A stretch of 64,000 bases of DNA from Bog-473 sp963766995 (lineage in GTDB: Bacteria; Actinomycetota; Acidimicrobiia; Acidimicrobiales; RAAP-2): NCBI GenBank assembly GCA_963766995.1, contig CAVYCE010000003.1:248001-312000 (forward strand), in the 5' to 3' direction. Below are positions 16,575 to 25,677 of this stretch, in pieces. Position 1 is the stretch's first letter; the number at the start of each line of letters is the position of its first letter. Made by a program: the position numbers and the translations under genes. The notes beneath the pieces are model-generated. The model had not been told where the DNA came from. It did no database searches and saw nothing but the letters and a program-made list of their open reading frames with translations.

Positions 16575-16853
16575 CTAGCTCGATGGCGCATACGATCTGA
16601 TGGACGCGGTGATGATCGAGACCTTCACGTGGCTGGAGCCGGCGTCGGTGATGATCGGCAGCACCCTTGTTAGGACATTCGAAGTGGTGGGAAGCGAAGG
16701 CATTTCGTTCCGTTTCGCCGGTGGCGCATTGGCGGCACCGCCGGTCAGGAGCAGGACGTCCAAGATGATGCCGCCAGACATGAGCACGGCCAACGCGGCC
16801 ACGCGAAATCGGATCCCTGACCAACCACGACCTGGATCGTCATCGACGATCAT
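16575..16853 (-). CDS. Small hypothetical membrane protein
   Basis: A 92-residue open frame on the minus strand with one convincing hydrophobic helix at about residues 17-39 (VAALAVLMSGGIILDVLLL) after a basic/acidic N-terminus. The frame stays open upstream without a good start, so an N-terminal extension or an upstream frameshift is possible. It lies downstream of the HIT gene on the same strand. No family is recognised. The opposite-strand frame over the same bases is rich in Pro/Arg and looks like a shadow. Bases 16854-17037 hold nothing else I can support. Confidence 0.35.
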   Translation of the reverse strand: MIVDDDPGRGWSGIRFRVAALAVLMSGGIILDVLLLTGGAANAPPAKRNEMPSLPTTSNVLTRVLPIITDAGSSHVKVSIITASIRSYAPSS

Positions 16854-17037
16854 CCCACCCTTGGCAATGAATTCCCGAGCCGTCTCCCCGGGAGTCGACG
16901 TTCTGTTCAGACGATCTGTCTCCGTTCGTCATCCAATGACAGGCAACCATTGGGAATTTCGCCCACACCTTGTGCCAAAGTCCAATCCCTCGCCACCTTC
17001 ACGTCACCGTCACTGATCACAGACGAACATCTCTGTG

Positions 17038-17559
17038 TCAGACCGGCCAGGAGTCTGTCAATCTGTGCCACACCGATTGCAACGTTTCGGGCATCACTCG
17101 TGTACCCGCCACCGATGTCATGAAGTTGGTGTCGCCGGACCACCGGGGCAAAACGTGAAGGTGAACATGGGCTGGGATGCCCGCCCCGGCGGCGCGACCA
17201 AGATTGGCCCCCATATTCAATCCATCAGGGTCATATGCCGTCTCGATGGCGACCGTCGACAGCCGAGTTGCTTTCCACAGCTCGACCGATTCCTCCTCAG
17301 TCAGCTCACCCAGCGATCCCACGTGCCGCCACGGCAACACCAGGAGGTGGCCGCTGGCGTAGGGGTACGCATTGAGAACGACGAAGGAACACTCGCCCTT
17401 CCACACCACCAGGTTGTCGACGGACGGCACGCCACTGGAGGCCAGCCGGCAGAACACACACTCATCAGCACTATGGGCTTCGCCATGGGTGCGCTCCCGG
17501 GCAGTGGCTTCTTGAATGTACTCATGGCGCCAACCGGCCCAGAGCTGCTGCAAACTCAC
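17038..17559 (-). CDS. HIT-family hydrolase/phosphorylase (Ap4A-type)
   Basis: A 173-residue histidine-triad protein. The signature HVHLHVLPRW sits near residue 137, with CVFCRLASSG near the N-terminus and LNAYPYASGHLLVLPWRHV in the middle. The family splits or phosphorolyses dinucleoside polyphosphates and AMP-amides. Its start overlaps the thrS stop by four bases. In mycobacteria the orthologous gene (Rv2613c, an Ap4A phosphorylase) also follows thrS, so the same activity is likely. Confidence 0.92.
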   Translation of the reverse strand: MSLQQLWAGWRHEYIQEATARERTHGEAHSADECVFCRLASSGVPSVDNLVVWKGECSFVVLNAYPYASGHLLVLPWRHVGSLGELTEEESVELWKATRLSTVAIETAYDPDGLNMGANLGRAAGAGIPAHVHLHVLPRWSGDTNFMTSVAGTRVMPETLQSVWHRLTDSWPV

Positions 17560-19553
17560 GCGGCGGAACTTCCGCTGGCGCCATCTTCGGGTAAGCCGCG
17601 CCGGGCCACTTCCTCGACCACGGAGGTCACGAAGGACGCAACGCCAACGCCGCGCTGGGGCTTCTCACTCGAGCCTCGCCGGTTGACCCCGACGGTTCCC
17701 TCGGCCACGTCGTCGTCCCCCACCACCAACACATAAGGGATCTTCGCCAATTTGGCCCGTCGGATGAGAGCACCCAACTTCTCGCCGCTCCCATCGAGCG
17801 TGGCCCGCAACCCGGCGCCAACACAAGCATCCACCACTGTCTGCCCGTAAGTGGCATGCCCGTCGGTCACCGGGATCACCCGTACTTGCTCGGGTGACAG
17901 CCAGGTCGGCAATGCGCCGGCATAATGCTCCAAAAGAACAGCCATGAAGCGTTCCACTGAGCCGAAGAGCGCCCGGTGGATCATGACGGGGCGGTGCCTT
18001 GCATTGTCGGCTCCGACGTATTCGAGATCGAAGCGGCGGGGCTGGTTGAAATCCAACTGCACTGTCGACATCTGCCAAGTCCGCCCGATGGCGTCGCGCG
18101 CCTGCACGGAGATCTTGGGGCCGTAGAAGGCACCTCCTCCTTCGTCCATGACCAACTTCAAGCCCATGTCCTCAGCGGTCGAGCGAAGAGTCTCGGTGGC
18201 TTCTTCCCACTCCTCGTCAGTACCAATGGCCTTCCCTGGAGGCTTGGTCGACAGCTCCAGATAGAAGTCGTTCAGCCCGTAGTCACGCAACAAATCGAGG
18301 ACGAACGTGGTGGTCCGGCGCAACTCATCGACGACCTGGTCCCGGGCGCAGTAGATGTGCGCGTCGTCCTGGGTCATGCCCCGCACGCGAGTGAGGCCCT
18401 GAAGCACACCTGACTTCTCGTACCGGTACACCGTGCCGAACTCGAAAAGGCGCAAAGGCAGATCGCGATAGGAGCGCTGCCGGCTCTTGTAGATCAGATT
18501 GTGGAACGGACAGTTCATCGGCTTGAGGTAGTAGCTGATACCGCCATCGAGCTCCATCGGCGGGAACATCCCGTCCTCGAACCACTCCAAGTGACCCGAG
18601 GTTTCGAAGAGGTTGGACTTGGTGATGTGGGGCGAGTTGACGAACTCGTAACCGCCCTCGACGTGCCTCTGGCGCGAGTAGTCCTCCATCAAGCGGCGGA
18701 TGGTGCCGCCCTTCGGATGGAAGACGGCCAATCCGGAACCGATCTCGTCGGGAAAACTGAACAAATCGAGTTCCGCACCGAGCTTTCGATGATCTCTCCG
18801 CTCCGCCTCCTCCAGCTGGAAGAGATGGGCGGCCAGCGCCTTCTCTGATTCCCAAGCAGTGCCGTAAACCCGTTGCAGTTGGGCACGCTTCTCGTCGCCA
18901 CGCCAGTAGGCCCCAGCCACCCGCATGAGCTTGAAATGCCCCAGCCGGCTCGTCGATGGCACGTGTGGTCCCAGACAAAGATCCCGAAACGATTCGGAAT
19001 TCCAATAGGTGCTAACCGACGAACCTGAAGCGTCGACCTCATCCGCCCCCGCACCGACCGCCTCGATGATCTCCCGCTTGAAGGGCTGATCGGCAAAGAG
19101 CTCGAGACCCTCGGCGATGTCGTGCTCGTGGCGGACAAACGGCTGGTCTTCGGCCATCACAGAACGCATCTCAGCCTCAATACGCTCCAGATCGTCGTCA
19201 GAAAAGTGCGCCCCATCGGGCAGTTCGAAGTCGTAATAGAAGCCGTTCTCTATTACCGGTCCGATGGCGTACTTAGACCCGGGCCACAGACGCAGCACGG
19301 CCTGGGCCATTACGTGAGCGGTCGAGTGCCGCAGCACCTCGAGCCCCGCATCGGAATCAGCCGTGACGATGGCCACCTCGGTCCCATCGACCAGGACCGA
19401 ACTCAGGTCAACGGCTAGACCGTTGACCGTGGCCGCCACGGCCGCCTTGGCCAAGCGAGGGCCGATGAGCTGGGCGAAATCGGCGGCCGTCGTCCCCTCG
19501 GCCAACTCCCGCATCGAACCATCGGGAAGCCGTACCGAAATGACGCCTGCCAT
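17556..19553 (-). CDS. thrS: Threonyl-tRNA synthetase
   Basis: A 665-residue class-II synthetase. Domains in order are the TGS domain (about 1-65), the editing domain with the HSTAHVMAQA zinc-like motif, the catalytic core with motif 2 (FEFGTVYRYEKSGVL, GLTRVRGMTQDDAH), the zinc ligands in MNCPFHN, and motif 3 (HRALFGSVERF), then the anticodon-binding domain. It attaches threonine to tRNA-Thr in the cytoplasm. It is full length and intact, with HIT coupled downstream. No T-box leader is obvious in the 73 bases before it. Confidence 0.98.
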   Translation of the reverse strand: MAGVISVRLPDGSMRELAEGTTAADFAQLIGPRLAKAAVAATVNGLAVDLSSVLVDGTEVAIVTADSDAGLEVLRHSTAHVMAQAVLRLWPGSKYAIGPVIENGFYYDFELPDGAHFSDDDLERIEAEMRSVMAEDQPFVRHEHDIAEGLELFADQPFKREIIEAVGAGADEVDASGSSVSTYWNSESFRDLCLGPHVPSTSRLGHFKLMRVAGAYWRGDEKRAQLQRVYGTAWESEKALAAHLFQLEEAERRDHRKLGAELDLFSFPDEIGSGLAVFHPKGGTIRRLMEDYSRQRHVEGGYEFVNSPHITKSNLFETSGHLEWFEDGMFPPMELDGGISYYLKPMNCPFHNLIYKSRQRSYRDLPLRLFEFGTVYRYEKSGVLQGLTRVRGMTQDDAHIYCARDQVVDELRRTTTFVLDLLRDYGLNDFYLELSTKPPGKAIGTDEEWEEATETLRSTAEDMGLKLVMDEGGGAFYGPKISVQARDAIGRTWQMSTVQLDFNQPRRFDLEYVGADNARHRPVMIHRALFGSVERFMAVLLEHYAGALPTWLSPEQVRVIPVTDGHATYGQTVVDACVGAGLRATLDGSGEKLGALIRRAKLAKIPYVLVVGDDDVAEGTVGVNRRGSSEKPQRGVGVASFVTSVVEEVARRGLPEDGASGSSAA

Positions 19554-19626
19554 CGTTCACCCTTTCCTTTTCAGCGGGATTGTCTCGCAACCCCGAAATG
19601 TGGTTGCTCAAGGGTAGTTGACCCCC

Positions 19627-20748
19627 TCAGACCTCCACACCTAGAAGCTGAGCTCCGTCCAGCACTGACCGTCCAGCCAGTGCCTCGGCATCGAGCGCCT
19701 CCAAGGCGCCCGGAGTGTTCACGTCGTCATCGAGGGCCGTCCGGACCGCGGCGAGGCCTACCTCGCCATCCCCTTCGATGCTGCTGCGCCACAGGGCCAA
19801 TCGAGCCGAAGCAGCTGGCATATCAACGCTCGTTAACCAGTTCCAATCTTGGCGATAGTGGTGGGCCAGGAGCGCCAACCGAACAGCAGCGGGCTCCCAT
19901 TGCTTGCAAAGGTCACCGACGAACACGAGATTTCCCAGGGATTTGGACATCTTGGTGCCATCAAGCCCAACCAGTCCCACGTGAAACCAGATCCGGACGA
20001 ACTGTTCACCAGTCACCGACTCGGACTGGGCCGCCTCGCACTCATGGTGTGGAAAGACGAGGTCGCGCCCACCGCCGTGGATGTCGACCGTCGTGCCCAG
20101 GTCGCGCAGAGCCAGCGCCGAGCACTCGATGTGCCACCCAGGCCGGCCTCGACCCCAGCGTGACTCCCAGGCCGGCTCGTCGGGCAGCGAGGGCTGCCAG
20201 AGCACGAAGTCGAGCGCATCGCGCTTGTGGGGGTCGTCGGGGTTGCCGCCGTGCTCGGCCGCCAGCTCGAGCATTTTGGCCCGGTCGTAGCCGCTGACTC
20301 GACCAAACTCAGGAAAGGTCGATACATCGAAGTACACCGATCCACCCGCCTGGTACGCGTGACCCGTCTGCAGCACATCTCCGATCAGCGACAGGATCTC
20401 CGAGATAGCTGATGTGGCTCGAGGTTCCGAATACACCGGAAGGAGATTGAGCATGCTCATCTCATCGTCGAAGCGGGCCATCTCCTCCGCTGCGAGATCG
20501 AGGTAATGAACTCCCAGCTCCCGTGACTTGCGCAAAATATCGTCGTCTACATCGGTGACGTTTCGTACGCACTTAGTGTCATGCCCGGCGTCGCGCAGGC
20601 GTCGCTGCAGCATGTCGAAATAGAGGTACACGGCGGCATGACCGAGATGGGCAGCGTCATAAGGAGTAATGCCGCAGGAGTACATAGTCACCAGCGGTCC
20701 GGGTTTGAACGAGACGACTTCCTTGCGGGCCGTGTCATAGAGGCGCAT
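19627..20748 (-). CDS. mshC: Cysteine:glucosaminyl-inositol ligase MshC (mycothiol synthesis)
   Basis: A 373-residue class-I synthetase-like enzyme that joins cysteine to GlcN-inositol with ATP, a late step of mycothiol synthesis. Diagnostic motifs are the zinc/HIGH region YSCGITPYDAAHLGHAA, GWHIECSALAL, HGGGRDLVFPHHECEAAQSE and KMSKSLGNLVFV. The ITPYDAxHLGH form separates MshC from cysteinyl-tRNA synthetase, and the length is also shorter than CysS. It lies two bases downstream of the F420-dependent oxidoreductase gene and upstream of thrS on the same strand. A CysS paralogue is the alternative but less likely. Confidence 0.88.
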   Translation of the reverse strand: MRLYDTARKEVVSFKPGPLVTMYSCGITPYDAAHLGHAAVYLYFDMLQRRLRDAGHDTKCVRNVTDVDDDILRKSRELGVHYLDLAAEEMARFDDEMSMLNLLPVYSEPRATSAISEILSLIGDVLQTGHAYQAGGSVYFDVSTFPEFGRVSGYDRAKMLELAAEHGGNPDDPHKRDALDFVLWQPSLPDEPAWESRWGRGRPGWHIECSALALRDLGTTVDIHGGGRDLVFPHHECEAAQSESVTGEQFVRIWFHVGLVGLDGTKMSKSLGNLVFVGDLCKQWEPAAVRLALLAHHYRQDWNWLTSVDMPAASARLALWRSSIEGDGEVGLAAVRTALDDDVNTPGALEALDAEALAGRSVLDGAQLLGVEV

Positions 20749-20750
20749 AG

Positions 20751-21401
20751 TCAGATTCCTGCCAACTTCAAGGTGGAGTGAGCCTTATGCCTGATATTCA
20801 AGGTGATACAGACGGCCGTGAAGGCCTCAATCGCGGCGGCCTGACTAAGGCTTCCGGCATCGAGTGGGCGCAGCCCACTCATCAAATCGATGAGACCGAT
20901 GGTGGCTTCTGTCGCCTCTGCATGGTCCGAGCACACAAGTACATCAGCCTCCAACCCGGATTCGAGATTCTCCATTTCTGAGGCAGGCAGGTGGTGGAAG
21001 GCCGCGGAGACCAAGGACTCGGGCAATGCGGCCTGAACAGCGGCGGCGACGGATCCGCGCGGAGGCACCAAGGCCAGCATCTCGCGACCCTCCTTCGCGA
21101 GGGCATTGGCCATGGAGATGACGACCTTGCCCTCCAGATCGGCTCGAAGGGCATTGACGGTTGGGATGGCGCTATCCCACGGGGTGGCCACCACGACGAT
21201 GTCTGCCCTGGCCGCACCTTCGTTATCAGAACCTTCAATGGCCAGGTTCAGTTCTGGCCACCTAGCCACCACCTCGGAAGCGACACCGACCGCACGTTCG
21301 GACTCTCGCGAGCCCAGGGTGATCTGCACTCCAGCTTGGGCCAATCTGACCGCCACTCCTCGCCCAGCAGGGCCTGTCCCACCGATAATTCCTACTATCA
21401 C
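20751..21401 (-). CDS. npdG: F420-dependent NADP oxidoreductase
   Basis: A 216-residue protein from GTG 21401. It has an N-terminal Rossmann dinucleotide motif (GIIGGTGPAGRGVA), the NADP-2'-phosphate loop GSRESERA, VVVATPWDSAIPTV and SMANALAKEG, and ends with an Ile-containing C-terminus as in Fno/NpdG. It should move hydride between NADPH and coenzyme F420. It heads the operon npdG-mshC-thrS-HIT. The region upstream is only 31 bases to the divergent fabI start, so promoters must overlap coding sequence. The longer open frame to 21782 is antisense to fabI and was rejected. Confidence 0.87.
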   Translation of the reverse strand: MIVGIIGGTGPAGRGVAVRLAQAGVQITLGSRESERAVGVASEVVARWPELNLAIEGSDNEGAARADIVVVATPWDSAIPTVNALRADLEGKVVISMANALAKEGREMLALVPPRGSVAAAVQAALPESLVSAAFHHLPASEMENLESGLEADVLVCSDHAEATEATIGLIDLMSGLRPLDAGSLSQAAAIEAFTAVCITLNIRHKAHSTLKLAGI

Positions 21402-21432
21402 GCCCCCACTGTCGCATAACGTGGCGATCCCT

Positions 21433-22215
21433 ATGGGACTCCTTGATGGTAAACGGCTCCTCATAACCGGTGTCCTGACCGATGCTTCCTTGGCGTTCGC
21501 TGTCGCCAAGCTGGCCCAGGAGGAAGGGGCAGAGATCGTCCTGTCCGGAGCTGGCCGGGCCCTTTCACTGACTAAGCGCACCGCTCGAAAGCTGCCAGCG
21601 GAGATTGACGTTCTCGAGATGGACGTCACCTCGCCAGAACAGCTGCAAAAGGCCGGCGCTGCGCTGGCCGACCGATGGGATCGTCTGGACGGGCTACTCC
21701 ACGCCATTGGTTTTGCTCCGCCCAACTGCCTTGGCAATGGCATGTTCGCTGCCGATTGGAACGACGTTTCCGTCGCACTCAATGTTTCTGCCTACTCGCT
21801 CAAGGCCGTAGTCGAAGCTTTCCGCCCGCTCCTCACCAAGGCCGGACAAAGCGGCGGCGCCAGCGTGGTCGGCCTTGACTTCGACGCCACCGTGGCCTGG
21901 CCCATTTACGATTGGATGGGCGTTGCCAAGGCAGCTCTGGAATCTCTCTCCCGGTACCTAGCCAAAGAGCTCGGCCCAGATGGTATTCGCGTCAACCTCA
22001 TCGCCGCCGGCCCAATCCGCACCATGGCCGCCAAGTCAATTCCCGGTTTCTCAGCCTTCGAGGATACATGGGCCGAAAACTCACCTCTTGGCTGGGATGT
22101 CCACAACGCAGATGCGGTGGCAAAGGGTTGCATCGCTCTCTTCAGCGACCTGCTGCCGATGACCACGGGATCCACCATCTATGTCGACGGCGGTGTCCAT
22201 GCTGTGCGCTCATGA
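21433..22215 (+). CDS. fabI: Enoyl-ACP reductase (InhA/FabI type)
   Basis: A 260-residue short-chain dehydrogenase of the enoyl-ACP reductase group, the last step of fatty-acid elongation using NADH. MGLLDGKRLLITGVLTDAS shows the typical FabI start with the SLA-type loop. The catalytic Tyr and Lys appear in YDWMGVAKAALES, close to InhA, and the C-terminal part has PIRTMAAKSIPGF and TGSTIYVDGG. It is divergent from npdG. The start at 21433 is preferred; the longer open frame is a shadow of npdG. Confidence 0.95.
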   Translation: MGLLDGKRLLITGVLTDASLAFAVAKLAQEEGAEIVLSGAGRALSLTKRTARKLPAEIDVLEMDVTSPEQLQKAGAALADRWDRLDGLLHAIGFAPPNCLGNGMFAADWNDVSVALNVSAYSLKAVVEAFRPLLTKAGQSGGASVVGLDFDATVAWPIYDWMGVAKAALESLSRYLAKELGPDGIRVNLIAAGPIRTMAAKSIPGFSAFEDTWAENSPLGWDVHNADAVAKGCIALFSDLLPMTTGSTIYVDGGVHAVRS

Positions 22216-22572
22216 ACCAGAGACGTCCCGAATGATCCGAATCCATGCCATTCCAACAGCCTTCGGCTGATCGACAAAGAGGTCAGCGATCGGTCCAATA
22301 GAACAAAGTATGTCCAACGAGCTATATGGCTTGAGGACTTCTTTTCCATGGGCCTCAGTTGGCCAACTTCCGCAACGCACTCCTCACGATCGAGGCAGTT
22401 CCGTGCCACCTTGCTGTCACGGAACTGTCCATTCATTCGCGTCCTTCGAAATCAAGATCACCCAGTTCCTGTATTCATGTGTTTGATGGGGCACAGTGGA
22501 GTGAATGGGCTGACTTATTATGAGAAACTGGTCACGGGTACCAGGTGACCCAAACAACCGTTGGGGAACGAT
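22216..22572. other. Intergenic region before the polysaccharide/lasso region
   Basis: About 357 bases marking the change from housekeeping genes to surface-polymer genes. A weak hairpin CAGCC-TTC-GGCTG (22257-22269) follows fabI and could end its transcript. The rest is less GC-rich than the flanks and probably holds the promoter of the downstream sugar transferase. No protein or RNA gene is supported. Confidence 0.5.
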
Positions 22573-24129
22573 ATGAGCATCTTCAACTTCAACCAGAAGG
22601 TCGAAAGTGTCGCCGCAACGGCGGCTAACGCTGCCGCCAAACGCCAAAACTTTGCGGTTCCTGCAACACTCCCAGAGCCTGGATCTCCCCCTGACGAAGC
22701 GAAGCGCTCTGAACGCCGTTCCATCTCGGATTCAGAGTTGGCCTTCGTATACGTGTGCGCGGATTTTGTTTGCGCATGCTTGGCGGTACCGGCGTCACTG
22801 TTCATCTTCTCCCTGCTATCCACAGCACCTCCGAATTCCCTCAGCAGACTTACCTTCAACACAGCCAACAGTTGGCTCTTCCCGCTGTCAGTCACCGTGG
22901 CCCTCTCTCTCGGAGGTATGTATCGGGTGACCCACAGGAGACTGCAGCCGAGTGCATTTCTCGAAATGCGAGAGCTCTCCTTCGGCGTAGGTTCAGGATG
23001 CGTACTTGCTCTCGCAGTTGGGGCATTGCTTCATGCCACCTTTGGTGCCACTGAACCGATTGCAACACAACTGGTGATGGCAGTCATCGTTACTGTCGCA
23101 GTGATCACGATGGGTCGGATCTTGTTGAGGCACTTTCTCAAGACCCTCACAACGACCCGAGTCCTCGTTGTCGGCTCTGGCAAACTCGTTGATCGAGTCA
23201 TAATGAGCGTCAAGCAGGATTCGACCATGACGCTGATCGGAAGAGCGGTTGAGGGTGACGACGTCGATCCAGAGGCCGTCGGCCGAGTAACCGATCTACC
23301 TCGTTTGTGCGAGCAGTATGACGTCCATCGAATTCTCGTCGCGTCACCAAATCAGTTATCGACTGAATCTCTCGTCACATATAGGAAACTTCAGGAATCG
23401 GTGCACATCGCAATGGTTCCTCGCTACTACGAGCTTGTGAGTTGGCGTTCTCGACTTACGGATCTTTCTGGACTGCCATTTTTAGAGATAGCTCGTCCCC
23501 ACCTGAGCAAGTGGGATCAGTTCATGAAGAGACTCTTTGACATCTGCATAAGCAGTGTCGTGCTTCTAGTTACGTCGCCCCTTTTGCTCGTAGTGGCTAT
23601 CGGGGTCAAGTTCAGTTCACCTGGTCCGGTATTCTTCAGGCAAACGCGCCTCGGACGAGATCGAAGTCCATTCACTGTCACGAAATTCCGAACGATGACA
23701 GTAGACAACCACCCAGCATCTCGATATCGACCGGAGGAACCGCACGAAACTGACGACGAGCGTCCGCTCCATGAGATTCGTGGGAAGTCAGACGAACAGT
23801 TCCGCGTGACGCGTTTTGGGGACTATCTACGCAAGTCGGGTATCGATGAGATTCCTCAGTTTATAAATGTGTTCCAGGGTCACATGTCGGTAGTGGGTCC
23901 TCGACCGTTCATCCCGGAGGAATCGGGCGTCCCTATTTGGGGATCACGGCGATTCGATGTGAGGCCAGGTATCACCGGACTCTGGCAAGTCTCGGGGCGG
24001 AATGACTTGTCGCGAAGCGACCTGGTACAGCTCGACTATCTTTACGTCGCTTCATGGTCCCTCTGGTGGGATCTGAAGATTATGTGGGAAACCCCAAAGA
24101 CCATGGCCAGAGGCACCGGCGCATACTGA
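22573..24129 (+). CDS. Polyprenyl-phosphate sugar phosphotransferase (WbaP/CpsE type)
   Basis: A 518-residue initiating phosphoglycosyltransferase that would load the first sugar-phosphate onto undecaprenyl phosphate. The N-terminus is hydrophilic, then four to five membrane helices, a nucleotide-fold-like segment (RVLVVGSGKLVDRV), and the C-terminal PF02397 domain: a re-entrant helix after KRLFDICISS, KFRTM, the DE motif in KSGIDEIPQFINVF, VVGPRPF, PGITGLWQVSGR and DYLYVASWS. ATG 22573 follows GGGGAACG. It begins the polysaccharide region and is followed by a hairpin terminator, so it is probably a single-gene transcript. Confidence 0.93.
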   Translation: MSIFNFNQKVESVAATAANAAAKRQNFAVPATLPEPGSPPDEAKRSERRSISDSELAFVYVCADFVCACLAVPASLFIFSLLSTAPPNSLSRLTFNTANSWLFPLSVTVALSLGGMYRVTHRRLQPSAFLEMRELSFGVGSGCVLALAVGALLHATFGATEPIATQLVMAVIVTVAVITMGRILLRHFLKTLTTTRVLVVGSGKLVDRVIMSVKQDSTMTLIGRAVEGDDVDPEAVGRVTDLPRLCEQYDVHRILVASPNQLSTESLVTYRKLQESVHIAMVPRYYELVSWRSRLTDLSGLPFLEIARPHLSKWDQFMKRLFDICISSVVLLVTSPLLLVVAIGVKFSSPGPVFFRQTRLGRDRSPFTVTKFRTMTVDNHPASRYRPEEPHETDDERPLHEIRGKSDEQFRVTRFGDYLRKSGIDEIPQFINVFQGHMSVVGPRPFIPEESGVPIWGSRRFDVRPGITGLWQVSGRNDLSRSDLVQLDYLYVASWSLWWDLKIMWETPKTMARGTGAY

Positions 24130-24144
24130 ACGAGTTGCCTTACG

Positions 24145-24164
24145 GGTGAGGGCAATACCTCACC
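24145..24164 (+). terminator. Hairpin terminator after the sugar transferase
   Basis: GGTGAGG-GCAATA-CCTCACC is a perfect 7-bp stem with a 6-base loop, beginning 16 bases after the stop codon and followed by a moderately T-rich stretch. Confidence 0.55.
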
Positions 24165-24533
24165 GATACTTGAGTCTGTCTCCTTCAACAAGTCTGGAGC
24201 TCAATCGCCGCAGTGGACGCATTGTACTAGGCACCGAAAATGGTTTACGGCGACCAAGGCTTTGATATCGACGGCAAATCATTTCGCCATCCCGCATTGG
24301 ATCTGAGGCTAAATTTCGTGCTTCAACCATGTCTGGACCCGGTATCTCCGACCCTCCGTGTCGATTCAACTTGAAGTTCCTAACAACCAATTCAAGCATT
24401 CACGACGACCTGGAATACGACACGAACTGCTTAAGTGCGAATTCACCAGTGGAACAAGGTGCTTCACAATCAATTACGAAATCACAGGTCCGATGTGGCA
24501 ACTGTGAAAATTTACTTTGGGAGGATTTCGCTC
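24165..24533. other. Intergenic region upstream of the anchored surface protein
   Basis: About 370 bases with lower GC than the flanks. An inverted repeat TCACAG (24482-24487) / CTGTGA (24502-24507) with a 14-base spacer lies just before the GGGAGG ribosome binding site of the next gene and could form a 5' leader hairpin. A 79-codon minus-strand frame (24160-24399) has no recognisable features and is not called. Confidence 0.4.
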
Positions 24534-25094
24534 GTGCGGCAATTCAAAGTCCTCGCCCTGGCAGTCGGTCTATCGACCGTGGGAATGCTTGGTATACCGG
24601 GTGTCGTTGGAGCTAAGAGTGGTCTCCCAAGGATTTCGGTCAATACCGGTGGAGTAGTGACAACGGTGCCTCAGTTCGTGGGCAATACCTTCTATCTCAC
24701 CGCTTGTGGATATGCCGATGACGCCACCATCACCTTTTCGGTACCGGTCAATGGAGTACTGACCGAGGCTGGTCATGCCAATGCGAGAGGCGACGGGTGT
24801 GGTTTCGGCAAGGTCACGATCGGTGACCCTCATATCAGTGTCAATAATGGTGCGCCTGTGGCGGTCACATTCGGCGCGACCGTGATGGAGGCCACAGGTG
24901 TTAACCGGGCAGGACAAACTGTGACCGACACGATTGACATACCGATCGTTGCTTCATCGAGACCAATGTCCAGTTCCTCCGGTCTCGGCTTCAATGGTGC
25001 CGACATCATGGCAACCATCGTCGGCGGATTGGCGCTGATTGCGCTGGGCTATCTAATCCTGACATTCGTGCGCCGACGCGCCGCCGTCGCCTGA
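24534..25094 (+). CDS. Secreted, C-terminally membrane-anchored protein with sorting-signal-like tail
   Basis: A 186-residue protein. GTG 24534 is chosen because GGGAGG lies 9 bases before it and a signal peptide follows at once (VRQFKVLALAVGLSTVGML, cleavage likely near residue 27). The central part is a beta-rich domain with two Cys residues. The C-terminus reads LGFNGADIM, a hydrophobic helix (about 160-178) and the basic tail RRRAAVA, which has the layout of an LPxTG sorting signal but without its consensus. Function is unknown; an extracellular, wall- or membrane-bound role is inferred. Confidence 0.65.
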   Translation: MRQFKVLALAVGLSTVGMLGIPGVVGAKSGLPRISVNTGGVVTTVPQFVGNTFYLTACGYADDATITFSVPVNGVLTEAGHANARGDGCGFGKVTIGDPHISVNNGAPVAVTFGATVMEATGVNRAGQTVTDTIDIPIVASSRPMSSSSGLGFNGADIMATIVGGLALIALGYLILTFVRRRAAVA

Positions 25095-25140
25095 CGATTT
25101 CAACGTTCGGAAGTTTCTTTGAGCGCGGCCTGACTTCCCT

Positions 25141-25620
25141 TTAGAGGAACCGGTCCATCTGTCGACGTCGGTCGAGGCGGAGCCAGCGGCGTCGCCCGTA
25201 GCGTCCTCCGATGCCCGTAACGAGAAGTGCGGCAACACAAGCGCCGACCCAAATGCCAAGCACCCCAAGGCTGATGCCTTGGTGGAGCACCACCCGTCGA
25301 ATGATGTCGGCCGCAAAAATCAGCGCCGTGGTGATGCCAGCCACGAGAGCGCCCTGATTAAACGCACCGCTGGTAGTGCGACGGTGGCGTCCGGCCACCA
25401 TGCCACCAACGAAGAATCCAATGGCCATCACAGTGGCTGGATAGAGCCATGTGATGCCGCCCTGGTCGATGATCGGACTGCCGCGCCAGAGCTCTTCGAA
25501 GAGGAACGCCGGTCCAACAATGACAAGCGTAAGAAGCAGACCATCGCTCAGGGATCTCCAGTGGCGATACGAGGTCGCTGAGGGCGGGGTGACTTTGGTC
25601 ACGTCAGCACTGGACTTCAT
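25141..25620 (-). CDS. Four-helix membrane protein downstream of the lasso B genes
   Basis: A 159-residue integral membrane protein with about four hydrophobic segments (starting at about residues 29, 58, 92 and 122) and a very basic C-terminus (RYGRRRWLRLDRRRQ). No family is recognised. It lies 57 bases downstream of the B2 gene on the same strand, so it may belong to the lasso locus, for example in transport or immunity; this is inference from position only. Confidence 0.6.
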   Translation of the reverse strand: MKSSADVTKVTPPSATSYRHWRSLSDGLLLTLVIVGPAFLFEELWRGSPIIDQGGITWLYPATVMAIGFFVGGMVAGRHRRTTSGAFNQGALVAGITTALIFAADIIRRVVLHQGISLGVLGIWVGACVAALLVTGIGGRYGRRRWLRLDRRRQMDRFL

Positions 25621-25677
25621 TTGAGACTGGTGGCTCCCCCATGTTCGGATGTCTGCACTGATGCTAGTGAGTGAGGC

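Noticed and set aside
16600..17016. Plus-strand 138-codon frame
   Set aside because: Low-complexity composition; the opposite strand shows a proper membrane helix. Neither is strong.
21402..21782. Extension of the F420-dependent oxidoreductase frame into fabI
   Set aside because: Antisense to a clear InhA-type gene; the Rossmann motif begins at GTG 21401.
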